From Hansfordia pulvinata (Eukaryota > Ascomycota > Sordariomycetes > Xylariales), in assembly GCA_006538405.1 (NCBI GenBank), contig BJKQ01000005.1, positions 3,076,052 to 3,140,051 on the forward strand: a stretch of 64,000 nt of DNA, given 5' to 3'. Of the stretch, positions 35,281-46,374 are shown piece by piece. Every line of letters starts with the position of its first letter. The first letter of the stretch is position 1. The notes below the pieces were generated by a model that searched no databases, had not been told where the DNA came from, and saw only the letters and a list, made by a program, of their open reading frames with translations. The translations under genes and the position numbers were made by a program.

Positions 35281-37169
35281 ACGCGACGAGACGCAGCAAG
35301 AAGGAACCACAACCATCCCCCACCATGACCCATCTCCATCATCACCAGGGTCCTGTCTCACGATCACACGAGTAGCTCCAATTCTCGTCGCGTTGTCTCT
35401 ACCGCACGCTACACTGAGACATGCCAGAACCCCCCCGAGGTGAACCCTAATAAGGCCGCGCTGCAGCAAAATGCGAACGAACAAGCACCCACTCGTACGA
35501 GTACACCGGGGTCCTGCGAGCAGCCAGCCAAGCCACAACCCCTGTGCCCCTCCATTGCAGCGGTATCTGCCGACTGCGGATGCTACCTACGGATACGTGT
35601 GCTACTCGTACGCACGCCGCTCTCATCTTTGGCGCAGCTCGCCCCAGACGCCCGGCAGCCCAACTTGGCTCAGCTCATTTCACGCGCTCCAGGCGTCCGC
35701 CTCTTTCAGGAAACGACGGCTGCCCGGCACGCACGGGACAGGATGGTGGCTGGCCTCGACTCGACTGGATCCGACGCGACCTGACCCCGACCCCTGCTCG
35801 CGTCCGTGTGTTCGGGTCCCTCTCCGGGCGGTAATTCACTCGTGCATACTCGGACGAGTACCTACGAGTGGGGGCAGGACAGGAAAAGAAGCACCACCTA
35901 CGCCTACGAGTACTCTCACAGAACGCGCGCGAGTACTACTCGCACTCTTACTTGGACGAGGAAACGGGGGGGGGGCAAGAAGATGTTGGCGGTGCCAACA
36001 GTCCTTGCAGAGAGAGCAATGCAGTGCGCCAGCGAGCGAGTGGAGGCATCTGCCGTGGGTGGGATGAGCTGGTACTCGAATGGGTGCCAGCTGCGCCAGC
36101 CAGCACCCGCAGCCGTCGTTGGTTGATCAGGACCATCGCCTGCATCGCTCCTCGAACATCGTCGCGATCATCTTGCAGCTCCAATCTCTCCTGTTGCTCC
36201 CAATGGGCCAAACCCCACACTTGCGACTGGGTATCTTGGCCGCACGCCGCCAGCTCCATCCGGTCCCTTGCAGGCCCGCGGCTAGCTCATCTTGGCACAT
36301 CCTAGCAGCGTCTGCGGAATGACCTCTAGGCCAAAGGGGCACCGGCGCCACGCCCTGCCCCCGCCGGTGATTGGCCGAACAGCGTCTCGCCAGCCCCGTC
36401 CGACTTGTTCGGCCTCGCTCGCTTTGAGCAAGGCTGTCCGTCTAGCTTAGCTCGGCCACCACCGGCCGGGGCAGCGCTCTTTGTCAGGTACGCGCTCCTT
36501 CGCCGGGCCCTCGTGCTCTTCTGCCGTGCGTGCGAGCGCCCACACACCACGGTGGGCAGGCGGGGAACAAGCTGCGAGGCGACCACTCATGGCGTGCTTA
36601 TGGGCGCTTGCCCGCCCGCGGGCCTGGCCTTGTGCCGCCTAGACCCCGGCGTCGACTCGGGCAGCGGGCCCCGTCCTTGTTCGTTCGGATCAGGGGTGCT
36701 CTCGTACCTACAGGCCAACACCGGGAACGCGCGCCGCCGCCGCCCAGGATACGAGCGAGTACTGTGCGGCGGTGACCGCTAAGAGTGATTTCCCATGGAA
36801 ACGGCCTCCTTTTAGGGACGTCAGAGGAGCCTCCCATGCCTCGTTAGGCCGGCCGTGGGCAAATGAGCCCCGGCCCCTCCCCCTAATGGCTTATACCCTA
36901 TGCGAACGGGGGGTGGGAGGCAGATGGGGCCATCGACACGATGCTCATTTCGCGAGTAACTTATAAGCCTTGCTTATGCTGCCCGACCTCAGCAACTTCT
37001 CTTCGGATCTTCTTCCCTTTACTCATGCTTCGCTAAAGCCAGTCACTCTCTTTCCCTCGCTTTTCAGCACCATTCGCTCTTTTATATCTTAATTTTTTGG
37101 TAGCAGCATCCTTTCGCTGCTCCAGTCCGCTCTTTAGCCCCCCACTCTCGTTCTTCACCAAAACTCGCT

Positions 37170-39391
37170 ATGCGTTACTCTACCCACGGCCCCATGGCCG
37201 TGGTCCTGGCGGCTTCGGCCGTCAGCGCTACCCTCGACCTGGGCCTCCCCAACGTCGGTGACGTTCTCGACAAGCCCGTCGAGGCCCACGTCGGCCTGAA
37301 CCTGAACGTCAAGGACGAGGTCCTGGTTGCCGGTGCCCTGGCCAACATCGCCGTCGACCCCATCGCCAGCGCCCACGCCAAGGTTGACGTCGAGGTTGTC
37401 TGCAACGAGTGCTGGACCAAGGGTAACATTGACGCCAGCCTCGACCTCGAGCACCTCGTCCCCGCCCTGAGCCTCTCGCTCAAGGACATCGAGGCTTACC
37501 TCGACCTCGACATCAAGATTGACGCCGCTGCCACCGTCGCCGTCAACCTGTTCACCCCTGAGGACCTGATCAAGCTCGACATTGCCGGCCTCAAGGTCGA
37601 GGCCCTCATCTGCCTCGACCTGGTCCTGGACGTCAAGACTGCCGTTGACCTGTCTGCTGGTCTGCACCTGACCATCGCTGAGGACGCCGTCATCGACACC
37701 GACATCCTCAAGGGCGAGATCCTCAACGCTGCCTTCCACGGTCTGTCCGTTGTCACCCTCCCGTCGAGGTCCGCATTGGCTGCACCGAGCTCCGTGCCGA
37801 CCTCCGCCTGCGTGTCCAGCTGGCCGCCAGCCTCGACGTTGACGCCAAGGACACCCTGCCCATCGTCGGTGACCTGATCCCCCACATTGGTGCTGGCCTC
37901 GAGCTCGGTGTCTACGCCAACCTGCTCGAGTACGTCGGTCTCTTCTGCAACAAGCACAAGTCCTGCCCTCTCGAGAAGGAGTCCTACGGCCTGAACCTGG
38001 GTGTTGCCGTCGGCCTGGACGTCGAGGTCGCCGACGTTGCCGACATCAAGATCGCCCCCACCGTCTCGACTCACCTCCTGACTGGCCCTACCTCCACCCT
38101 GTGCGAGCAGCCCACTGGCTACCCTGAGAGCACTCCCACTCCCACTGCCCCTGCCAGCTACCCTGCCGGATACGTCACCTCGACTGTCACCAACTCCAAG
38201 CAGTACACCGCCACCCAGTGCGCCGGCCACGTCGCCAACTGCCCCTCTGACTGCCAGGACGAGACCACCTACGTCCACACCACTGTCTACACCACCGTCT
38301 GCCCCGTCAGCCAGTCGGTCACCGACATGCGCCCCAAGCCTACCCGTGCTCCTAAGCCTGACACCACCGTCACCAAGCACACCACCACTCTGGTTCCCTG
38401 CTCCCAGAAGGAGACCTACACCCCCAGCGCCACTGTCCCCAGCGTGCCCGCCACTGTCACCTCCGTCGCTGCCACCACCAGCAAGGTCCAGACCTCTTCG
38501 TCTGTCTACCCTTCTGTTGAGCAGCCTTCCGTGACCCCTGTCCCCTCGGTCGAGAAGCCCTCCACCTCCGTCTACTCTACCGTCGAGCAGCCCACCCCCT
38601 CTTCTGTCGAGGCTTCCACCGTCGAGCAGCCCACCAAGCCCGCTTACTCCACTGGTGAGGCTCCCAAGCCTTCCGTTCCCTCGGTTGAGCAGCCCACCCC
38701 CTCTTCCGTTGAGGCCTCCACCGTCGAGCAGCCTACCCAGCCCGCCTACCCTACCGGCGAGGCTAGCCAGCCTGCTGCCCCTGCCCCGGCTCCCTCCACC
38801 GGCTCTGGCTCCGGTTACCCCGCTGCCCCTGCCGCCCCTGCGCCTTCGGCTCCATCTGCTGGCTCCGGTGCTGGTTACCCCGCTGCTCCCGCTGCCCCGG
38901 CTCCCTCTGCCCCTGCCGCTGGCTCCGGTGCTGGTTACCCTGCCGCTCCCGCCGCCCCGGCTCCCTCTGCTCCCTCTGCTGGCTCTGGCTCCGGCTACCC
39001 TGCCCCGGCTCCCTCTTCTCCCGTTGCCCCGGCTCCTGGCACTGGCTACTCCTCCGTCCCCGTCGCTCCGGCCCCGTCCAGCTACCCCGCTCCTCCCATG
39101 AGCGTCCCTGCCTCCAGCGCCCCGGCCGCCTCTGCCTACCCCAGCGCTCCGGCTTCCGCCTACCCTAGCGCCCCTGCTGCTGGCTACCCCAGCGCTCCCG
39201 CTGCTGCCTACCCCAGCGTTGTCCCCTCTGCTGGCCCTGGCTCCAACGGCACCTACCCCAGCCCCTCCGCTCACCCCTCGAGCTACCCCACTGCTTCCAG
39301 CCCTGCCGTCACTGCCGGCGCTGGCAAGCAGCTGGTCAGCATCGGTGCTGCCGGTGTCATGGCCTTCGGTGCCCTTCTGGCTCTGATCTAA
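37170..39391 (+). CDS. Large GPI-anchored, Pro/Ala-rich cell-wall (adhesin-like) protein, apparent frameshift
   Basis: One coding region of about 740 residues that changes frame once. The N-terminus has a signal peptide (MAVVLAASAVSA) and a ~270-residue domain of repeated Leu/Asp/Val strands (GLNLNVKDEV, ASLDLEHLVPALSLSLKDIEAYLDLDIKIDAA) with Cys residues. Then comes YVTSTVTNSKQYTATQC...YVHTTVYTTVCPV, a pattern seen in fungal surface proteins. Next are VEQPT(P/K) repeats, GSGAGYPAAPAAPAPSAP repeats and AYPSAPA repeats. The end, GKQLVSIGAAGVMAFGALLALI, is a GPI-anchor signal. At 37760-37762 the frame shifts: CTC CCG TCG would read CTC CCC GTC GAG GTC with one more C, restoring VTLPVEVRIGCTELRADL. 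C-ending codons throughout suggest high expression. I do not recognise a named family. Confidence 0.75.
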
Positions 39392-40191
39392 GAGGTTTAG
39401 CCTCAGAGTCGGAATACCTTGCGGTGGTTGAAGCGGGCGCTGTATAATTCTTAATGTCTAGCGAGACCATTTCATTGTATTCTGTTGAAACCCCCTTTCT
39501 GATGTCGATAATGACCAATAGACTTTTTGTCACCCGTAACACTAGATTCCTACCGAACCTTCCAAGTGATGTGCCTAGAGTGTTTGCTTGTGTGTGCAAG
39601 TGGTTGTCAACCCTGTCGTGGCAAGTCATTCTGCTCGCCTTCGTTTCTTTCTGTATACCCTATAACGTACCATGTCATTGATGTGAGTCCGCCAGTCGTG
39701 CACTTCGGTCAGGTCATCTGCCTAGCTTTATGTGAGCCCCCTCCATGACCACATGAAAGTCGACGTCGTGCAATACATCATAAGCCCGCCTTGAGGCATC
39801 CGGAAATAATGACGACTCCAACTGCCGAGTGTACTCGTATCACCGAGCCACGTTTGTTCTCCATTAGTCCCGCGTTAACCCTGCGCCAGCCCCACCCCTT
39901 GATGGAGCATGGGACACTTCCCGATACATCTGACTGAGCAATGGGGCGAGAACGCTTGGGACTCGGACTCTTGACCTGAATAGACTCCGCGAGGGAGGCA
40001 TCCCTGCCATTATGCCCGCTACATCCACTCTAAATATTTTCCCCTCTTCCAGCTGAGCAGGGGCCGTCTTGGCTTGGGTCATCCTCTTATAGCTGGCTTC
40101 TTGACCTTCGTTCCAGGGACAATTCTTCAAGTCATCACCAACACCAACTCAACCATCTTTGTGATCAGCCGCCGAATCCAAACTCCAAGCC
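39392..40191. other. Intergenic region
   Basis: 3' region of the cell-wall protein gene and promoter of the MetE-like gene. No gene seen. Confidence 0.6.
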
Positions 40192-41784
40192 ATGGCCCCA
40201 CCGCCATTCCGTGCCGAGCACATGGGCTCGCTTCTTCGGCCCCAGGAGCTCTTGGATGCTCGAGCCAAGATTCGTGATCAGAGTCTGTCCCCAGAGCAGG
40301 TGGGCCTCCCGGAGTTGGAGCAGCGAGCCGTCAAAGACGTCGTGGCCCTGCAAAAACGCCTTGGGTTCAGGGCGGTCACCTCGGGCGAGTTTAACAGGAC
40401 GCGCTTCTGGGGCTTGACTTGGGTGAGTGGCCAAAGTGCATTCATGGCTTGCTACAGCCCCCCCCCGCTTATCTGATCGCTGCTAACCGCGAGCCTGCGG
40501 CGGCGGCGACCCCTTCACACCATGCACTATGCTTTCCTAACACATTTTGCAGGACGAGTTCGACGGCACTGTTGCCCTCCAGGAGGCGGAGGCGAGCATG
40601 TTCCGTCTCTACCACCCCGATGTGGTGAGCCTGATCGAGAAGGACCGCAAGGTCATGCCGGGCGACTCTGTCATTGCGTCTGAGAAGCTCTCCCACAATC
40701 CGGACAAGTCCGTCTCCAACCTCCACGAGCTGAGGTTGATCCAGGCCGCGCTTCCCCAGAGTGAATGGCCCGACATCAAGCTCACCATGATCACGCCAGC
40801 CTGGTTCCACAGTAAGTCTTTCTGCAGCATGCCGCAAGCGTCTGTCGCATTCGGATTCGGCGCCGGGAGGGGGGTGGGTGGTGACTTGGCCGTGCAGCTA
40901 GCTGATGGGGGGAGACGGCGTTCTTTACGTGAGTGGCTGACATATCCGGCCTCATAGTGCGGTATAAGCAAGGCTGCGCTTACGCCAAGACGGCGTACGC
41001 AAACGATGCCGAGTATTTCCAGGGTGTCGCAGGGGTGTACCGGGCGGAGCTGAAAATGCTCTATGATGCCGGCCTGCGCAATGTCCAGTTTGACGACCCG
41101 GGCATGGCTTGTGAGTGGCGCTGCATCTCAATGGCGGGCGGACCACCCAATACTGACCGACTGGGCATCACAGATTTCTGCTCCCAGCAGTTCCGCCAGG
41201 GCTGGAAGGAGGACAAGGACAACCAAGGCGACGTCGAGGATCTCCTAGACGCTTACATCAACCTCTACAACGACATCATCAGCGGCCTCCCCGCCGACCT
41301 GCACACCGGCATCCACCTTTGCCGCGGCAACTTCATCGGCGGCAGGCACTTTGCCGAGGGGGCCTACGACATTATTGCCAAGAAGCTTTTCGAGAACCTC
41401 AACGTCGCCACCTTCTACCTCGAGTATGACACGGAGAGGGCGGGAGGCTTCGAGCCGCTCAAGTTCCTCCCCAAGACCAAGAACGTGGTCGTCGGTGTGA
41501 TCAGCACCAAGCTGCCCCAGCTGGAGGACAAAGAGGCTGTGAAGGACAAGATGTTCCGGGCGGCCGACTTTGTTGCTGCGGGCAGCAGCCAGACCCGGGA
41601 AGAGGCGCTGAAAAGAATTGCTATCAGCCCGCAGTGTGGCTTTAGCACCCACGAGAGCGGTTATCCTCTGAGCCTGGAGGACGAGGAGAAGAAATTGGCC
41701 CTGGTGAGGCAAGTCGCCGATGAGATATGGGGGAGCCGTAAGCTTTCTGCTGCCAGCGACGGCTTGTGGGTACTGGACACATGA
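40192..41784 (+). CDS. MetE C-terminal-like (cobalamin-independent methionine synthase family) protein
   Basis: Exons 40192-40422, 40553-40811, 40958-41110 and 41174-41784 (phases 0, 1, 1) give 417 residues. The start PPFRAEHMGSLLRP, then TSGEFNRTRFWG, YDAGLRNVQFDDPGMAYF, TGIHLCRGN and ISPQCGFSTHESG match the C-terminal catalytic barrel of cobalamin-independent methionine synthase and the short stand-alone relatives (YxjG/YxjH type). His-Cys in HLCRGN and Cys in SPQCGF correspond to the zinc ligands that activate a thiol substrate. The N-terminal folate half of true MetE is absent, so this is unlikely to be the main methionine synthase; the substrate is unknown. The last residues after WGSRK are unusual and may be a read-through of an unrecognised short 3' exon. 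Confidence 0.8.
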
Positions 41785-42326
41785 CATGTGGCATCCCGGC
41801 AGTCAGCGGCAGGCGATTTCAACAAACTCTGGATCACAGAGCGGTCGTTCCCTCATTCTCGAAGACTTTCGGGCTATGGCAAACGTATTATATCAGTTCA
41901 AGATGCCTTCCTCGCCACTTGTGGCTCGTGATAGATCCTCAATTCGCACATGTGGTTTCCTGTTCATGACCAGTGGCTAAGCTCAAGTTCTCTCGCTATT
42001 CTATGTCAGCGGTTGCTGGGTCTCAATGCCTAAACCCCAGGGGCCCCGTCATCCTTCGGCGTTCCTCAAATCATGCGAGCCAGTCTGAAAAGTTCGTACT
42101 CCGTGTCAAGCACACAGAGAGTCACCGGGGTGCTTCGTGTCGGCAGTGACAATGCCGAGTTCAGTGACATACACTAGCACACCATTATTGCCAATACTCC
42201 AAGAAAATCCTCCCACTGGCAGGATCGCTTGCATGAGGTCCACCACGAAAGTTGACCCAAAACACTCTGCGTGCCATTTGCTGGATCGCCCTACTTTTTC
42301 AAGTCTGTCGTTTCACACAATGATAG
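41785..42326. other. Convergent intergenic region
   Basis: 3' ends of the MetE-like gene (+) and kelch gene (-). No coding signal recognised. Confidence 0.6.
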
Positions 42327-43604
42327 CTACTCGAGTTGCACAAGCCAGCCATCGCCCTTCTGGGTGCCACTGGCATCGACTCCGCCCCAGACAATGACGG
42401 TCTTTCCATCCGCAGAATGGCTGCTACCAAAGCAAGCTCTGGCTCCGGGGTGTGTCTCGCCGCCCTGGGGACTGGGGTTTTCGGCGTCCTTCAACACCGT
42501 CTCGCACCAGGTGAACAGCCCAGTGTTGGCGCCAGCCTTGGTTCTGATCTCGTCCTTGATCTTGGCGGGCTTGACAGCTTCCGTATGGGCAGCTACGGGT
42601 TTCAGCTCGACGTCGCTGGATGGCAGTTGCAAGGTCCACATGTCTCCGAGCTGACTAGAAGCTTCTCCAGGAGGTGGGTTCTCGGCCGTCCCGCCTCGAG
42701 AAGCCTCGGGACGGTCGCCGAAAAAGTAGAGGAGGAAGTTTCGGCCGTGGCCAGTCGACACAGGTAGCAGGCTTCCATTCGTGCGAGGCGCGGGGCCTGG
42801 TGTCAATGGATTTGTCGGGAAGTCCCGAGTGATCCACTCCGGAGGATGCTCGGCGTAAAGCTTCACGTCGAGACAGTGCAGGTGACTGGCGAGGTCCCCG
42901 CCCTGAGAGATGAGGTAGAGGGTGTTCCCAGAAAAGGCGGCGCTTGGAGCAGCCGCAGGTGCAGTGGGGAGCTGATTCCATGTTTTCGTGGGGAAGTCGA
43001 AATGCCAGGTGTCTGACAATAGTGTGCCCCCTGCATCCTTGCCTCCATATAGAATGAGACTCCTGCCATGCGAGAAGATGTGCGCGTGGGAGCGCGGTGA
43101 TGGCTGTCTCTCAACATGGACCTCAGACCTGAGGGGGCTCCAGGTTGACTGCTGGGTGTCAAAGAGCCAGACGGTTGCGTCATTTTCAACGGGAGAGCCA
43201 TCAGGCGCACATCCCCCGTAAACCACGAGGTGCTGTTCGTGCGCACAGGCGGCGTGGCTAGCACGAGGCGAGGGTACAGGACCGGAAGTGTGGGCTGGGA
43301 GGGCCGGCAAAGCGTGGTAGTCGGGGCTTCCGGCAGAGAGGTTGCAAACGTGAAGGTCGTTGTCAGCGAGGCCGGCGCCAACCCGGCCTCCGAAAATATA
43401 GGCTTTCCCCCCGAGCAGGGTGGCGGTGTGGTGTGATCTAGTCAAGGAAGAGGCCGAGTGGTCGTCGGTTGTGGTGGCCAGTCGGGACCAGACAGCCTTG
43501 ACAGGCATGGTCGGCTTGGCCACGGCATAGCCAGCAACGCCGGCCTGGACGCCGGTGGAGATGATCTCTTCGACGGCCCAGGCCGCAGCGGCGATTTCGG
43601 CCAT
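42327..43604 (-). CDS. Kelch-repeat protein, 425 aa
   Basis: A single exon. At least five kelch-type blades are visible: TATLLGGKAYIFGGR, HAACAHEQHLVVYGG, HAHIFSHGRSLILYGGKD, the STGHGRNFLLYFFGD segment, and SADGKTVIVWGGVD near the C-terminus. Together these predict a beta-propeller. There is no catalytic domain and no membrane span, though the N-terminal 35 residues (AAAAWAVEEIISTGVQAGVAGYAVAK) are hydrophobic and of unclear role. Kelch propellers usually mediate protein contacts, and the partner cannot be guessed. A fungal family of stand-alone kelch proteins has this size. Confidence 0.85.
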   Translation of the reverse strand: MAEIAAAAWAVEEIISTGVQAGVAGYAVAKPTMPVKAVWSRLATTTDDHSASSLTRSHHTATLLGGKAYIFGGRVGAGLADNDLHVCNLSAGSPDYHALPALPAHTSGPVPSPRASHAACAHEQHLVVYGGCAPDGSPVENDATVWLFDTQQSTWSPLRSEVHVERQPSPRSHAHIFSHGRSLILYGGKDAGGTLLSDTWHFDFPTKTWNQLPTAPAAAPSAAFSGNTLYLISQGGDLASHLHCLDVKLYAEHPPEWITRDFPTNPLTPGPAPRTNGSLLPVSTGHGRNFLLYFFGDRPEASRGGTAENPPPGEASSQLGDMWTLQLPSSDVELKPVAAHTEAVKPAKIKDEIRTKAGANTGLFTWCETVLKDAENPSPQGGETHPGARACFGSSHSADGKTVIVWGGVDASGTQKGDGWLVQLE

Positions 43605-44596
43605 GGCGACGACGAAGGACGGTCGGGTGCGCGCGTGTTTATAACAAGTCGGCTGCCGTAGGCGGGGGTGTATAGCGTGTGTGTTGGCGGCGTATCAGAA
43701 GCTCTGGGTTGGTGGTAGTTGATGGGCTTAGTCGTCTGAGGGAGGTTCTGGGTTGTTGAGTCGGCCGTGTGGGTTGGGTGCTGAATGTGGGACGCTCAGT
43801 CTGAAGCACAGCTGATTTACAGGTGATTGAGGTCGCACAGGCGCGCGTACAATGCTTACCTCACGGAGGTAGGTAGGTATGGATGGTCGCTCCTTCCTTT
43901 GTCCACCAGGGTCGCGTCGATGCGATTTCTATGACGTAGACAGCTAAAATGGGAAACCATGACGCACGGTCAGGTCATCCTCGACTCTGGCTCGAATTTC
44001 CCAACGTCACGCGCGCCACCGGTCGACACGTCTGGGGTATTGATTGAGGTTCGTGCAAGTTCAATTCATTGACGTGGATACCAAGTTTGCAAATAGGCAC
44101 ACGAACACGAAAGGTTGGTTGCATGGCACCATTGTCTGTATGAGCGTGCCGTTGAGGCACTCTCAATGGCCGAGACGGTGTCTGTCGCATCTCGGCGCCG
44201 CTCTCGGCCAGCGTGACCAACGACGGCCGCGTTGCCTCGGGACTGCCGGCCGCCCTCCCTGGCCTGGATTCGGAGATCAACACTTGGAGGCCAGCCAGTG
44301 GGAGGATAGGACTGGGGGTACGGATAGGGGCAGACTCTCCCCGCACTTGGTTGCCGCGACAGCCTCCGACAATCACGGGCCGGGCCCGGGTGCGGGCAGC
44401 GCGTGCCTCGCTGCTATACGCGGCTGCATACCTAAGGAGGGGGTCGCATATATAACATTCAAACCGCCCGGCTTGTGAGGCTTCGATTCAATTCAGGCAA
44501 GGGTTCCACCGCCTTCGAGCTGCCAATTCCGTAGAACTGGTAAATCAAGCTCCGCACCGCATATTGCTGCACTTTGTGCCTTACAACGCGCCTGCC
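43605..44596. other. Bidirectional promoter region, 1 kb
   Basis: Between the kelch gene (-) and the MmgE/PrpD gene (+). TATA-like TATATAAC lies near 44450, about 145 bases before the PrpD-family ATG. No gene seen. Confidence 0.55.
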
Positions 44597-46027
44597 ATGG
44601 AATCCGGATCCGGATCCGCCGCCGCCGCCGCCGCCTCGGCTGCCGGCCTCGGCGCCGAGCCTGGCGCCGATCCGGCCATCACCGAGCGTCTCTGCCGCTT
44701 TGTTGTCGAGGCCCAATACGACTGGCTGCCTCAGGCTTTCGTCGCCAAGCTGAAGGACCTCATCACCGACCTCGTCGGCATCTCGGCCGGTGCTGCCGCC
44801 GTCTGCGAGTCGACACAGCCCTTCCTGCAGGCCGTCACGGCTCTCGGGGGCCGTGCCGGCAACTCGACCGTCTTCACTCTCGGCAGCCACTTCTCCCTCC
44901 AGTACGCCGGCCTGCTCAACGCCGCCCTCGCCCACTCGTTCGACTTTGACGACACCCACGCCGCCTCCATCCTGCACCCGGGCGCGACAGCCATTCCGGC
45001 GGCTCTGACCCAGGCCGAGGCCTCCGGCTGTGATGGCAAGACGCTGCTCCTGGCCGTCGCCGTCGGCTACGAGATCACCTGCCGCATCGGCCGCGCTTAC
45101 AACTACGGCGGGTATGCGCGGGGCTTCCACAACACCGCCACGGCCGGCATCTTCGGTGCGGTCGCTGCCATCGCAAAGATCCGGGGCCTCTCCTTGACCC
45201 AGACCAGCAATGCCTTCGGCCTTGCCGCCTCCAAGGCCTCCGGGTCCATGCAGTTCCTCGACAACGGCAGCTGGAACAAGCGCCTCCATCCTGGCTTTGC
45301 TGTCCACGACGCGTTTGTGGCCGTCGCCCTCGCCGAAGCCGGCGTCGTCGGCGCCACCCGCCCCATCGAGGGCAAGTACGGCGCCCTGCGCTCGTACTCG
45401 GCCACCCCCACCACCGAGGGTCTGGTCGACGGCCTCGGGTCCAGCTGGGTCTTTGGCGCCACGGCCATGAAGCCTTTTCCCGCTTGCCGCATGACCCATT
45501 CGGCCATCGAAATCGTGTCGGATATCGCCCAGCAGGCCGGCCACGCTGGCAAGGACGTTGACAGGATTGTGGTCCAGCTCTCCCCGGGCTGCTATCAGAT
45601 TGTAGGGCCCCCCGATCCGAACCGAGTCCACCCCAGGACCATTGTCGACGGGCAGTTCAGCATGTATTACCAGGTGGCCGTCGCCTGGCTGTTTGGCATG
45701 GAGGTTGGGTGGTCCATGTACGATAGCTCCAAGATGCAGGACCCCCAGGTCTCTGCTCTCTGCGACAAGGTCGAGGTCCAGATCAACCAGGATGTGGTCG
45801 ACCTGGAGGCCAGAGTCCGCTTCCACTTCAAGGACGGCACCGAGACGCGGGCATCGAGGGTCTTTCCCCTCGGGGAGGATGAACATCCCTTCTCGAAAGA
45901 GCGCGTGCAGGCCAAGTTCCTGGGCATGGTAAAGGATGTTTACTCGGAGGATACAGCGAGCGAAATACTGCGCACGATTGATGACATCGACGGCTGCACG
46001 GCCCGGGACCTTGTCCGCCTGCTATGA
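44597..46027 (+). CDS. MmgE/PrpD family protein (2-methylcitrate dehydratase / cis-aconitate decarboxylase-like)
   Basis: A single exon of 476 residues from ATG 44597. After an Ala-rich leader it has the family hallmarks. These are LLNAALAHSFDFDDTH with ILHPGA, VAVGYEITCRIG, RGFHNTATAGIFGAVAAIAKIRGLS, FGLAASKASGSMQFL, MKPFPACRMTHSAIEIV, and VDGQFSMYYQVAVAWLFG. Family members remove water or CO2 from tricarboxylates: methylcitrate dehydratase in propionate breakdown, or cis-aconitate decarboxylase making itaconate. The His/Asp-rich FDFDDTH...HP motif is intact. I cannot tell from sequence which substrate applies. No neighbouring gene shows a propionate or itaconate cluster (no transporter of the expected kind). 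Confidence 0.85.
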   Translation: MESGSGSAAAAAASAAGLGAEPGADPAITERLCRFVVEAQYDWLPQAFVAKLKDLITDLVGISAGAAAVCESTQPFLQAVTALGGRAGNSTVFTLGSHFSLQYAGLLNAALAHSFDFDDTHAASILHPGATAIPAALTQAEASGCDGKTLLLAVAVGYEITCRIGRAYNYGGYARGFHNTATAGIFGAVAAIAKIRGLSLTQTSNAFGLAASKASGSMQFLDNGSWNKRLHPGFAVHDAFVAVALAEAGVVGATRPIEGKYGALRSYSATPTTEGLVDGLGSSWVFGATAMKPFPACRMTHSAIEIVSDIAQQAGHAGKDVDRIVVQLSPGCYQIVGPPDPNRVHPRTIVDGQFSMYYQVAVAWLFGMEVGWSMYDSSKMQDPQVSALCDKVEVQINQDVVDLEARVRFHFKDGTETRASRVFPLGEDEHPFSKERVQAKFLGMVKDVYSEDTASEILRTIDDIDGCTARDLVRLL

Positions 46028-46374
46028 ACAGACACCTACCTACTTATCACTTCACTGTCGGCCCCGTGCTTTCATGCAGGGTGGGATGTGGTCGTCTTTG
46101 AAGCGCGTGGGCCTGGCACCGTATGGAACAGTAGTCAAAGGGCCTTTGTCCATTACAATTAGCAAGGGTGTCGTTGGCGCTCGTGATAACCTCGTTCTTT
46201 GTCGATTCCCTCGCCGCAAGGAAGCATAAATGGAGATGACCGCCTCGAGCATACCCGCTGCTCTGCTGCACCTGTCTCAAATCCCACTACTGCCAGGTGC
46301 TCAATTGCTTCTATCCACCACACATCGGCATTGATATTGCCGCGACCACTGCCCTCTCAGGCGGTACCGAACTC
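46028..46374. other. Short intergenic region
   Basis: Between the PrpD-family stop and the next plus-strand ATG. The following frame is open from 46297 without an ATG, so an unrecognised upstream exon could end here. Confidence 0.5.

Larger units (their letters stand above)
30414..37169. other. Gene desert, 6.8 kb, rich in short palindromes
   Basis: No gene recognised on either strand; open frames are short, overlapping and low-complexity. It contains several perfect palindromes made of TACGAG/CTCGTA half-sites, a G-run cluster (30629-30652), a 28-bp tandem duplication (34681-34736) and a CAC-triplet repeat (35209-35280). The last few hundred bases before 37170 are pyrimidine-rich and probably form the promoter/leader of the cell-wall protein gene. 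Confidence 0.5.

Noticed and set aside
35117..35443. Possible His/Thr-repeat protein
   Set aside because: The repeat is a CAC microsatellite; nothing conserved surrounds it and there is no signal peptide or plausible domain.
37496..39274. A 592-residue open frame on the minus strand, Gly/Arg/Ser-rich
   Set aside because: It is the antisense of the Pro/Ala-rich cell-wall protein gene; strong C-ending codon bias and repeats keep the opposite strand open. It has no recognisable domains.
44459..45886. A 475-residue minus-strand open frame
   Set aside because: It is the shadow of the MmgE/PrpD family gene, which carries the conserved motifs on the plus strand.
46297..46374. In-frame extension of the gene at 46375 back to 46297
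   Set aside because: The extension begins with GTG, not ATG; nuclear fungal genes normally start with ATG. An upstream exon remains possible.
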